Part shown: in pieces, positions 21,439 to 30,772 of the stretch
Layout of the letters: each line of letters begins with the position of its first letter
Numbering within the stretch: position 1 is the first letter of the stretch
DNA from: Calocera cornea HHB12733
Lineage: Eukaryota > Basidiomycota > Dacrymycetes > Dacrymycetales > Dacrymycetaceae
NCBI GenBank assembly: GCA_001632435.1
Contig: KV424152.1
Coordinates: 1-33,598, forward strand
Reading direction: 5' to 3'
Length of the DNA: 33,598 nt
Notes under the pieces: generated by a model
The model's input: only the letters and a program-made list of their open reading frames with translations
What the model was told of the DNA's origin: nothing
Databases searched by the model: none
Position numbers and translations under genes: made by a program

Positions 21439-22332
21439 TCAGACATCCTGTCCCTCCTCGCCATGGTTCAGCAGCACCTGCTGGATAAGCGTCACGATCT
21501 CCTCGTGCCCCGCCTCGCGCGCGAGCGAGATGCCCGTCTCGCCGTCCGGGTCCTAACAAGCGTGAGCACAGGCGACATGGGCATGAGGCTAAGGAGGAAG
21601 GTACCTTGATCCCCACGTTCGCGCCCTTGTCCAGAAGCACCTGCACGATCTCCTTATACCCCCGATCCGACGCCAGATGCAGAGCGGTGAACCCCTACTC
21701 ACCGTCGTCAGCCCCCGCCCCGCCCCGACCTGGAGAAAAGCGATCCCGCACGCACATATCTGTCCACACTGTCCACGTCCGCGCCCCCCTCCAGGCACTT
21801 CCTCACCTGCGCCAGGTCGTTCCTCACCACCGCCCCCTGCAGGTTATCCTCCCTACTATGCTCCTCCTCGTCCTCCCGCAGCATCTGGCTCACGCTCACG
21901 CCCATCCCCCCTCCCCCTCCTCCCCCTCCACCACTGCTCCTCTCCTCTCCCGCCTCTCCCTCTCCCTCAGCCTTAGGCGCCGGCCCAGCCCCCTCCTTCC
22001 ACCCCAACGACCGGCAGATATCCAGGTACTTCTCCTCCACCGCACTCTCGGGCTGCCCAGAAAAGTCCTTCGACGCCTTGTCCCACGCATCCCACTTGGC
22101 ACGGCCCTCGAAGGAGAGCATCCCCGGCCGGGCACCTTGCGGTGTGCGAGCGGCGGTGAGCATCTTGAATAGGCCGTAGAGCTGCGGAGTAGCATCAGCT
22201 CTGCTCCGAACGGTGCGGTGGTGGGAGGCGCACTTGGAGCTTGGTCTCGTTGCCCAGCTTCTTGAGGCTCGGGTCGGTCGCGACGTACTCAGCGGCAGCC
22301 TTGAACTGCGGCGAGGGCTCGTAGGTCGTCAT
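21439..22332 (-). CDS. Acyl-CoA-binding protein with C-terminal ankyrin repeats (ACBD6-like)
   Basis: Exons 22332-22234, 22181-21756, 21694-21605, 21552-21439; 242 residues. Residues 1-95 are an acyl-CoA-binding domain: FKAAAEYV, then KLQ|LYGLFKMLT with the conserved Tyr-Gly-Leu-Phe-Lys, and KWDAWDKASKD. A Gly-rich linker with a run of nine Gly follows (near residue 130). Two or three ankyrin repeats follow: NLQGAVVRNDLAQVRKCLEG, GFTALHLASDRGYKEIVQVL and ETGISLAREAGHEEIVTLI. Such proteins bind long-chain acyl-CoA and use the repeats for partner contacts. Intron acceptor choice at 21695 follows family alignment. Confidence 0.9.
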
Positions 22333-22592
22333 CGTGTATCCCAAGTGTTATTCCAGCTAGCCAGCGCTATGCAAAAGGATTCAATCGATTTGAATGGTCG
22401 TTGTTCGATAAGGCAGCGCTTGGTATGGGGCAAATGTCCACCGGCGCTCGTGTGGCTCTTTTGTCCCGCCCGTCTGCTCAGGGCCCAGCGCAGGCGGATG
22501 ACGCGGACGCCCGTGGATCAACGATTTCCGAGTTTGGCACACAGCGTACAGATATACCTCCGGGAGACAAGCCCATTTCTGCTCCCGCATTG
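22333..22592. other. Upstream flank of the ACBP gene
   Basis: 260 bp between the ACBP start and the satellite block. No recognisable element. Confidence 0.3.
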
Positions 22593-22926
22593 GTAGTTGT
22601 GTCCGTTGGTGCTTCCGGGCAAACTTTACTTCCGCCACATTTTTCCGCTTCTGTGTTTGCTTCCTCCTACAATTCTGCTTCCGGTTACATATTTGTTTCC
22701 GTTGTTCGATTTGTCTCCGTAGTTTGCTTCTGCTTCCGTGGCACACTTCATTTCCGCTATTGAGCTTGCTTCCGCTTACTTATTTGCACCCGTACTCTTA
22801 GTTTACTTCCGCTATTCTTTTGCATCCGTGGTCCCATTTGCATCCGCCCATTTATTTTGCATCCGCCTTTATTTCTACTTCCGCCACAAAGTCTGATTCC
22901 GTGGGCATATTTGATTCCGCGACGGT
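22593..22926. repeat. Degenerate 18-bp-period satellite, locus 2
   Basis: About 18 units of 17-19 bp on the theme TATTTGxxTCCGxxxxxx (for example TATTTGTTTCCGTTGTTC, TATTTGATTCCGCGACGG). It is the same repeat as at 9805-10013. The reading frame drifts with unit length, so it is not a coding repeat. Isolated GCTTCCGCT words continue to about 23100, inside the next element's left arm. Confidence 0.75.
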
Positions 22927-23023
22927 GGTTAATCGGAGAAATAGACACGTTGTGCCCTCGGCTCCGGGGCTTGGCCGGCGCTGGGGGCAGGGTCGCCGTC
23001 CACGTCGTTTCACCGTGCCTTAC

Positions 23024-23718
23024 ATCTGAGCCACGGCTCCCCCACCTAGGCCGCACCACTGCTTCCGCTTGTGCCCTCACGTGATAGCATTGCCTCCGCG
23101 CATCCACGTGATATTACCACAGCCACAACCAGGACCCCTCCTCCGCGTTTGCAGAACTTAAATTTTGCTTCACTTCACAAATTGCAATAATACAACATGC
23201 TCATAATAAGGAGGCCAAATTGTTCAAAAGCAGCTACAGAGTTGAAGTGATTTTAAAAGAACAAAATTGGAATAAAAAGAAATTATTTGGGTGCATTTCC
23301 ACAAGTGGCTGTGCTAGGGTGCACACAACTTGTAGGTGTTAGAGGTCAAGGTACACATGGTTAGGAGTACTGGTTAGGCACAGTTCCACTAACTGTTAGG
23401 TTGCTTTGCCCAAACTGTTAGGGTTAGGGTTGGGGATGGGTTAAGGTTAGGGTAGGGGTTAGGTAGAATATTATATCTTAAAAGAAGATGGGTTTCACAC
23501 AATGGAACACATGAAAAGGCCCAGGTGATAAAGAGTGTCATTGAAACAGAGAACATGGATGGATACAAGTAGCAATATGTATAAGTATTTCTACCCAAAT
23601 TGCTTGTCCAAGTTGTGTTTTTCACTAGATTTGCCCGGAAATGGTGAAGTCGAAAGGTGAATGTCACGTGAGCGGAAGCAATGGTGCGGCCCTTAGGTGG
23701 GGGAGCCGTGGAGAAGAT
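23024..23718. mobile_element. MULE-like non-autonomous element with 9-bp target duplication
   Basis: A 695-bp, strikingly AT-rich block bounded by inverted arms. The left arm 23024-23084 and the reverse complement of 23664-23718 share CCACGGCTCCCCCACCTA, then GGCCGCACCA and TGCTTCCGCT, then CACGTGA, differing mainly by a 7-nt insertion and a few bases. The outer ends read ATCT...AGAT. The 9-mer GTGCCTTAC lies directly outside both ends (23015-23023 and 23719-23727). A 9-bp duplication with long inverted ends is typical of Mutator-like elements. The inside has no long protein frame. It ends 33 bp before the BET1 start codon (42 bp counting the duplicated site), so it now forms most of that gene's promoter. 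Confidence 0.75.
23416..23463 (+). repeat. Interstitial telomere-like TTAGGG tract
   Basis: GTTAGGGTTAGGGTTGGGG and, a few bases on, GGTTAGGGTAGGGGTTAGG form a short degenerate run of the common fungal telomere unit. It sits inside the AT-rich mobile element, not at a chromosome end. Single GGTTAGG words also occur at 23358-23400. Confidence 0.7.
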
Positions 23719-23760
23719 GTGCCTTACGGGGGCTCAGAGCAGCACTAACACAAAACGACC

Positions 23761-24434
23761 ATGAGCCGGTGAGCGCCGCTGTTGCATGTGGTAGAGAGGA
23801 CGCTGACAAGAAGGAGGTATACCCCGGCGGGCCCGTCCAGCCTCCAGCGGCGGGAGCGCGCCACGCTCGCCCCCACCTCCTACACGGCCGCGACGCCCTC
23901 TCCCTCACCGTACGGCGCCGGCCTCAATGGGACCTCATCGTACACGGCCTCGCCCATTCCGAGCGGGAGGAACTCGCCGTTCAGACCGAGCAGCAGGCAG
24001 GACAGCTTGCTGCCGCAGTGGAGTCGGGACCAGGGGATGGGGGGCAGGGGGATGACCGATGAGCTCGAGGGGCGGAACGACGAGCGGTTGGAGGGGCTCG
24101 TGGGGAAGGTGAGGATGTTGAAAGATGTGAGCGCACTACGTGATACGGGTTGGGCGTACGCTCATGTGGGCCTAGTTGAGCTATGGGATTGGGAAGGAGG
24201 TGCGAGATTCGGCGGTCCAGTTGACCGAAATGGTAATCATTCGGTCCAACATACGAATCTGCCGCTGACGTGTTGCAGAACGACGCCTTTGCAGAAACGG
24301 GCGGCATACTATCAGGCACCTTCCGACGATTGAACAAGATGGCCAAGCGTCAGGGCGGCAACTGGTGCTGGTTCATGTTGTTCCTCTTATTTGTGCTCTG
24401 GATTTTCGCCCTCACTTGGTGGTTGCGCCGATGA
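23761..24434 (+). CDS. BET1: BET1-type SNARE of ER-Golgi transport
   Basis: Exons 23761-23768, 23814-24126, 24176-24232, 24279-24434; 177 residues. The first exon holds only ATG AGC CG; without splicing a TGA follows at once. After a Pro/Ser/Thr-rich N-terminus of about 75 residues, a SNARE helix runs NDERLEGLVGKVRMLKD|LSYGIGKEVRDSAVQLTEM|NDAFAETGGILSGTFRRLNK in heptads with the central polar layer, followed by a C-terminal membrane anchor WFMLFLLFVLWIFALTWW and two Arg. Bet1 pairs with Sed5, Bos1 and Sec22 on COPII vesicles. The N-terminal stretch is longer than in yeast Bet1. Sft1-like identity is the alternative. Confidence 0.88.
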
Positions 24435-24713
24435 CCCTCTGCCCGTCTCTCAAATCCCTTATATGCGACTCCTCGTCGCCCGCATGTGTACATTATGGCA
24501 TCCCCAATATATCTTTCAGCATATCATCAATCGTAGATTGCACGGGTTGCATGGTATTGCGACAACATATTGCAGCTACCCCACAGGACCAAATGCAGAG
24601 GGAAGATATGTGTGCGCCGGCAGTCAATGAAGCTAGTGCGGTGGCTACAGAATAAATGCGTGTTGGTAGTGAGAACCGTGAAGGAAGAAAGGACACCCCG
24701 GGACACCCTAGGT

Positions 24714-25145
24714 TCACGCCTTCCTGCGGAAGGAGCAACCTGCGAGAAGAGATAAGCATTTGTTGGGTACAGTTGAAGCGAGGGACGCACCCTCAGTCAG
24801 CCGGGCCTTGCCTCCTGTCGGCTGGCACAGCACTGTCTGGCACGAACTGCAGATGACGACCGTCTGGGCATGGGAGAACACGGTGGTGATGGCGAAGCAA
24901 CCTGCAGCGCGAGCCCGCGTCAGTCACACGACCTTTGCACTGAGCGCATGACGCGCGAAAACGCACCTGGGCACTTGACATCCATGAAGTACGAGTTTGG
25001 CGACTGTACCAAGCGCTTCAGCTTGTGCCTGCGGGCCTCGGCGGGGGCAGTAGGGTTGAGGAGATCAACGGCGAGCGTCTGGCGCAGAATTTTCACGTCA
25101 ATCCGGGCGTCCTCCAACACGCGCGCCCGAATGAAAACTGACCAT
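24714..25145 (-). CDS. RPS27: Small-subunit ribosomal protein eS27
   Basis: Exons 25145-25143, 25078-24967, 24901-24791, 24739-24714; 83 residues. Exon 1 is the start codon alone, followed by GTCAGT. The protein reads [68 protein letters not shown] and EGCSFRRKA, with the CPGC...CSSC zinc ribbon, at the family's length. It is part of the 40S subunit. The genomic frame upstream of exon 2 is open, which would wrongly lengthen the N-terminus. It converges with BET1. Confidence 0.96.
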
Positions 25146-25592
25146 TTTGGAGTGTTCTAAGAGGTCTTAGGAGCTGTCGAGCGCTGCGGCTGTGGGCCTT
25201 TTAGAGAAGGGGGAGGGGTAACGGTTGGCTGGGCTTTTAATGCACGGTCGAGGAGGACGGCCAGCTAGAGAGGGCAAATGGGGCCGGGTGCTTGACTCCA
25301 AATGACTGGTGGAGGACAAATTGATCCCGGTTTGGTGGTCCGTGCGGCAGCGGAGGCTTCTCTTACTTAGGGTAATTTGGAGCGACGTCCCCATCAAGGG
25401 TCCTGTATGCGCCAGAGATCAGTGGGCGGCCGACTTCATCGCAGACCATCGTCGGCGCCTGAGATTCCAACACGCCTTGCCTCTGCAGTACGTGGATCAG
25501 GTCATACTCTCTGAACATCCGTGGATGCACATCATGGATCAGCAGACCGTCTGAAATGGTCGAATCAATTCGAGTCATGTCTGTCTATAGGT
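25146..25592. promoter_or_regulatory. Promoter side of RPS27 and 3' flank of the MFS gene
   Basis: 447 bp. The part nearest RPS27 (25190-25260) is G/A-rich on the plus strand, i.e. pyrimidine-rich in the gene's sense, as in ribosomal protein promoters. No further gene or repeat is seen. Confidence 0.4.
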
Positions 25593-27520
25593 CTATGCCG
25601 CCTCCTTCTCGCTCTTCCCCGAGAAGATCAAGGTCACTATTATCCCCGCAATCATGCATGCTATGCAGAACACGCACACGGCCAACCAGCCATCCGACAG
25701 ATGATCGTACATGTTACTCCCGATAACGGGGCCGATCGCGGCGGCTGAAGCGGGCAACTGTTAGACGCCATTTTCCGTTGGGGATCGGCAAGCGTACCTA
25801 TCGCATACGACATGTTGAATATGGCAAACACGTGTGCAAAGCCCACGCCTTTGACCTCCATTGCGACGGTGAAGAAGTCCCGCATGATAGGAGAGACCGT
25901 GCCCTGCAGGAAGAAGCCTGAAGAGACATCAGACACGGGGACAGATCGGCGGGTATTGTCTTACTCTGAAAGGCGAGAGCGACGATATCAAGTGGCAACT
26001 TGGGTATGATAAGCAGTCCATACCAAGGTATCGCCGCACCAAAATACAGAACGGCTATCCATTTGGAGCCCCACTTATCAGCCATCTTCCCGCTCAGAAC
26101 GCCCGCTGTATCTGCGTCAGCGGGGACCCCTTGAACACCTCAAATGGATGGGGCACACCGAAGCAGCTTGGAACAACGATAGCGATGTAGATGAGCCCAA
26201 CAATCGTAGAGTCGAATCCAAATACGTCCCATAATCGGAGGGGTAGCGTAGCATTGATCGATGGGGTAACCATCCCATATGCGAGCATGTTGAACGCGCC
26301 GACCCATGTCAGCCGGTGACGGAGCATTTCCATGATCGGTCTCCATGACCTGTCCTCTTCCATTGTAACGACCGGGGAGACGATGGTATCTCCTTCCGGC
26401 GCAGGGCCGTCTTTTTCGAGTGACTTATCTTCACTGTCTCCTTCGCTCGTCGGCTGAGCTTCCGAGTCAGCTGGCTGCTGGATCTTCTCCAGCTACCAAG
26501 GACTCAGAAAGTTCCCTGACTGACGCGATATGAACGCACCCATGGCTTAGCGTCTTGCGGCTCGATGACTAAGAATCGAGTGATGAGATCCAGTAGAGAC
26601 AAGGCGATGCCGAAGTAAAATGGAGCGTAGAAGCCGAACTTGGCGTACAATGCACCCCCTATCGGCGGTGCACATACAGCACTATCCCAAGGTCAGCGGT
26701 AGGTTCATCCCATGCCATCCTCCGTACCCTAGATTGAGTCCCATAAGGGCATAGCCCATTTGTTCTGAGGAGGCGTTCAGCACATGTAGGGGCGATTGAG
26801 TCATCACACGCACGACCGACTTTATTGGGTGGCACAGCGTCGCATCTATGGTAAGAGCGTGAGGTAGCAGTTCTCGGTCTTTGATCAGATCACTTACATT
26901 AGCGCCACGCCTACCGTCCATATGATGGCCGATGCGAGCCCTTGCAACACTCTCGCCACGACAAGAACAGCATAAGTTGGTGCAAGCATGAACATGATTA
27001 TAGATCCTGCAATCGGGTTAATCGCGATTGGCTGGCGACCACAGTGGGAAAGGCTTGCCAATAAGACCAACCATACCCGCCAGCATTGGTAGTCGGCGAG
27101 TGTTGTATCGCTCAGATATCCAGGCAGCAATAATGGTGCCGATACAGATACCAACAGCCTAACATGAGCTCAGAATACGATCGGCCTTGTCGCTTCAGAG
27201 ACCCACAAAAGCGAACATTAGCCATCCAGTTCGGCTTGAAAGATCCGTATAACCCCAGATATCAAGTTCTTGGGATAGCCGAACATCAGCGCGCGCAGGG
27301 AGACAATGCCGAGGAGCGTCTCACGATAGGGTATAACGGCCACGGGCAATCCGTAGACCAGTGTATCAGTGCCGATTCCAAGGCCAACCACTGGTGGACA
27401 TATGAGGGAAAGAACAGCAACGGGTCACACAGAATATCCACCGAAGGTTAAGTAGTTGATCGAGCTTCGCCATTCGAGTCCCCATGGCTTTGTCTTCTTG
27501 TGAACGAATAGGCTGGCCAT
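25593..27520 (-). CDS. Major facilitator superfamily transporter (VMAT/DHA1-like)
   Basis: Twelve exons: 27520-27442, 27390-27325, 27268-27207, 27158-27059, 27006-26898, 26845-26817, 26764-26728, 26681-26540, 26492-26159, 26105-25965, 25917-25798, 25744-25593; phases close and give 456 residues. Landmarks in order: WGLEWRS, VVGLGIGTDTLVYGLPVAVI (helix 1), SERYNTRRLPMLAG (loop 2-3, the MFS motif A region), VLQGLASAIIWTVGVAL, DAVPPNKVGEQMGYALMG, GLNLGAVCAPPIGGALYAKF (helix 5 antiporter-like motif), a charged central loop of about 75 residues, then six more hydrophobic segments with GKMADKWGSKW. The intron at 27058 is a GC-AG type. The order of motifs is that of drug:H+ or amine:H+ antiporters; the substrate is not predictable. 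What looks like a string of broken frames is fully repaired by splicing. Confidence 0.85.
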
Positions 27521-27971
27521 GGATGTCGCCAGATTTTAAGTAGCCAGTCTTTACTTCACCATCGATGCTCCTGCGTATCCGCTATAAGAAAAAGATGACA
27601 GTGACAGAAAACAGGCGCCGCACAAGATGACTCTTGCCTCGTCAGCACGAGCCCGGAATGCCACCGGGATCGAATTGCTAGGCGCTCATCTAAGAGACCG
27701 GAAAGCAACGCTTATGAGAGAGCACAAGGGTTGAGCTGCAGACGATGGCCGAGAGGCCGTGTGATATGAATTACAGTGTACAGATGATGTGGAGGATGGG
27801 AAAGAGAAGAAACCAGAACCCGCGAAAGGAGAAAAGGAAACCACTATGCTAACAAGCAATGCCAACGGCGCTGACCAAACAAAGACCACGATGCAGAACA
27901 GGAACCGTTCTACAAAGTGACATCACGGTGAGTGCACTATCCAGGAGATGAGACGTAGATGGAAGCTAGAA
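27521..27971. other. Spacer between the Ulp1-like and MFS genes
   Basis: 451 bp that hold the MFS promoter and the 3' side of the protease gene. No clear motif, repeat or small gene. Confidence 0.4.
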
Positions 27972-30091
27972 TCAGTCTTCGCGAGTGGGAATTTTTGAGA
28001 GCTTGGCTCGGCCGATTTCGAGCACCATGAGGCGACGGAAGAAGGGGATGTTGTCCTGCTCGAAGTTGAAGTCGGCATCACGGGCGAGCGCCTCCATGCC
28101 CAGCGCTGTGAAAACACCACAGTCACTGCCGTTCTGCTGCTGAGGGTAGTCGGGACAGCGGTAGTTCGCCCAGCCCGTGAAGTCGAACGACTTTTTGCGC
28201 TTATCTCTGTGCTCCAGATCGAGGTATTTCCTCAACTCCTGATATGCGAGTCAATAGGAGGTCAAACTAAAACTCCCATGAACTTACCTCGAATATGTCT
28301 CCAGCAGAGCCTGGCAGCGAATTGTACCACTCGATTCTCTTCTTGCGGAAGTCGATGCACCCCGTAGTCCAGTGCATTCCTCCAATATTCATCGGGAAGA
28401 TGATTTTATCCTTCTTGAAGATATCGAACTAGGGACGGGTTAGCGCGCAGCAAAGTTGAGTGCATAGCTTGACTGACCTTCTTTGTCCATCTCCCGATCC
28501 GTCCTTTGGCGTATCCATCCGTCGTCAGCTTGCTGTAGAAGAACGAGCTGAAGACGTGGATGTCCAGAGCACGGCCCTTTCCGCCGGGCAGGTCCTTTCC
28601 ACCCTCGCCGGGCTTGCCACCCGCAGCCTTCAACCGCTCATCCGCCCGCTGCTGCACCATCGCCCCGTAGAAGTTGACCAGCTCGTCGTTCAGCCATGTC
28701 GTCCCCCTCAACCGCTGTATGGAGTCCTGCGTGACGGTCTCCTTGCCGCATTCGTTTATCACACCAGACTTCTTCATGACACGTGCGACTTCCGCCTTCT
28801 CCTCCTCCGTCAGGTCCTTCGGTACACTCTTCTTTGTAAGGGCTTGGATGCGAGCTTCTTCTTTATGAGCAAGCTCATCACGGGTCCTCTTCATATACTC
28901 TTTGAACCATTGACCGAAGTGATCGACTGGAGGGCGGCTCATAGCAGCCTCCCTGGCCATCTTGAGCGTTCTGCGGAACGAACTCTCCGAGTACACCATC
29001 TGTCAGAAGACCGTCAGTCATCGCCGCACGGAACCCCGAGCGGCTGGAGTTACCGAAGCAGTAGCAGTAAACGGGTCCTCGACAGATGGGGTATTACTGG
29101 CCTTCAATGAGCCAGCTGAACACCACAATGAGTGAGGTTTTTCCGCAGACAACATCATACATACTGGAGGATGCCAGACGTTCTTTGTAGGAGACGTAAT
29201 CTTTGAAGGTCTCGTAGTCTGCCCCGTATCCTAAGACCGATGAGTATTTGGCTGAGCGAGCAAGGAGTTGCATTCGCACCTTCATCTATTGATTGCTTGT
29301 AAAGGTGCTTCATCAGAGCATCCTTGACTCGCGCCTCATGCTCAGCCTGGAAGATATGAGGCCTCTTGAAAGCCTTCCGGATAGCACCGGGCTCTCCGAA
29401 TGAAGCCTCAAGTGCCTGCTCGTTACGACGACGTCGCTGGAAGTCCCGCACCCAGTCCGAGTTCACCTTTTGCCTGCGCTCGCTCTCTTCCGCCATCCGC
29501 ATGGCGTCAGTCTTGACAATCGGCGCTGTCATCTTCTCCGCGACCTCCATCTTCGGGATCGCAAACTCGCGAGGCGGGGGCTGCGGTATGAACGGACCAT
29601 AGTCTGTTACACCGGTGGGAGGAGGAGGTATGATGCCACTGGGTTGAGGAGTTGGAGGAGACGCTTGTCCAGATGAGTCGGACGGGTTTTCGTCTTGGCG
29701 AGGAGGGCGAGGAGGAGAGACGTTCGTTTCACTAGGTCGTCGTGTCGACCTAGAGGGGATGTTGCGGGTGGGGCGGTGTGTGGTTGGAAGGATGGGTTTT
29801 GCTGCAGACACGTGCGCTTTAGTAAACGCTTCAGTAGATGCGGTAGCACATACTCCACCAGTTGTAGGCCATGACGCAGATGGCATGAGCGGTACTGTAT
29901 AGAGCTTCTCTGCCTTTGACGAGGACTGGACTAGCCCACTCGGCCACCCAGTCACCCTGCGCCTGATCTTCTGTGGGCATCGGAGCAACAAGCGCTCGCT
30001 CGGAGCTGCCCGACGTGCGGCTGGTACTAGCCCTCTTTGCGGTCGGCATCGGAAGCTGTGCTTGTGTCGCTGTGCGCTTTGAGGACGACAT
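27972..30091 (-). CDS. ULP1: Ulp1/SENP-type SUMO protease
   Basis: Seven exons: 30091-29854, 29801-29280, 29230-29161, 29096-29054, 28999-28478, 28428-28288, 28238-27972; 600 residues. The first 300 residues are basic and Pro-rich, probably disordered. The C48 peptidase domain begins near VTQDSIQRLRGTTWLNDELV (substrate groove), then FFYSKL, the catalytic His in NIGGMHWTTGCID, and PQQQNGSDCGVF with the oxyanion Gln and the catalytic Cys. The usual Asp after the His strand (pattern Y-x-D-S) is Asn here: EWYNSLPG. Ulp1 matures SUMO and removes it from targets, mostly at the nuclear pore. The gene symbol is by family; a Ulp2 role is less likely given the domain at the C-terminus. The donor at 29160 (GTATGA) was chosen over GTATGT at 29164 to keep the frame. 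Confidence 0.85.
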
Positions 30092-30772
30092 CGAGGGTAT
30101 CTGTGTGTGTATGATCGTGCAGGAGGAGGAGAGAGGGACGATGGGGACGGCCAGAGTGCGCGATGACCGTCGCGTCTCTCGAATGCTTTGGGTGGTGGTC
30201 TGCACGCAGGTGGGCTTTGCTTCCGAGAAGCCCTGGGCCCGTGCATGGACGGAAGCGCTTTTGCCGCGCCTCTCTCTACAACGGCACCTCGCGTGGTGGG
30301 GGGCCATGCCGGGCGGACGATGGCGGCTAATTCGGGCTCATTCAAACTAGCTCTCACTGCGTGTCAGGGACTGATTGGCTGAGGCCAGCTCAGCCACATC
30401 AGGTCACCTGATGTGAGGTCAGGGCAGCGATGTTGAGGTCGCCTGCTCTGATTGTAGTAGATTATTTTCTATACGACCTTATTGGTCTGTTCTATATTGT
30501 AGATCAGGCTGTCTCTAGTACTTTTAGAATAGATAATATTATCCATTATTGCTCAGTGCAGCCCAGGTAGCTTGTAACGCACGCTGTTCAGCCCCTGCCG
30601 ATCATGCTGTCCCGTTCTGGAATTACAGTAGCTAAACCGGTATTGCGGCCCCATATCACAGACAAGAGCAGATCGCCTGCTCCCACCTATAAGAAACTCG
30701 CCCCCAATCCTCTGCGCATACAGACGCCTCTTTCCCCTCTCCTCTCCTCGGTTCGTTCTCCTCTTCTTCAAG
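30092..30772. other. Divergent upstream region with palindromes and an AT-rich block
   Basis: 681 bp between two divergent genes. CATCAGGT-C-ACCTGATG near 30400 is a perfect 8-bp-arm palindrome, and GGCTGAGGCCAGCTCAGCC just before it is a near palindrome. From about 30450 to 30560 the sequence turns AT-rich. A TATA-like word (CTATAAG, 30688-30694) lies about 80 bp before the next gene's ATG, followed by a C/T-rich stretch. Confidence 0.5.

Noticed and set aside
23761..23772. BET1 start followed at once by a stop codon
   Set aside because: The stop lies within the GTGAGC donor of a 45-nt intron; splicing gives a normal N-terminus.
25593..27520. Reading the MFS gene as a pseudogene
   Set aside because: All twelve exons join with consistent phase and acceptable splice sites.
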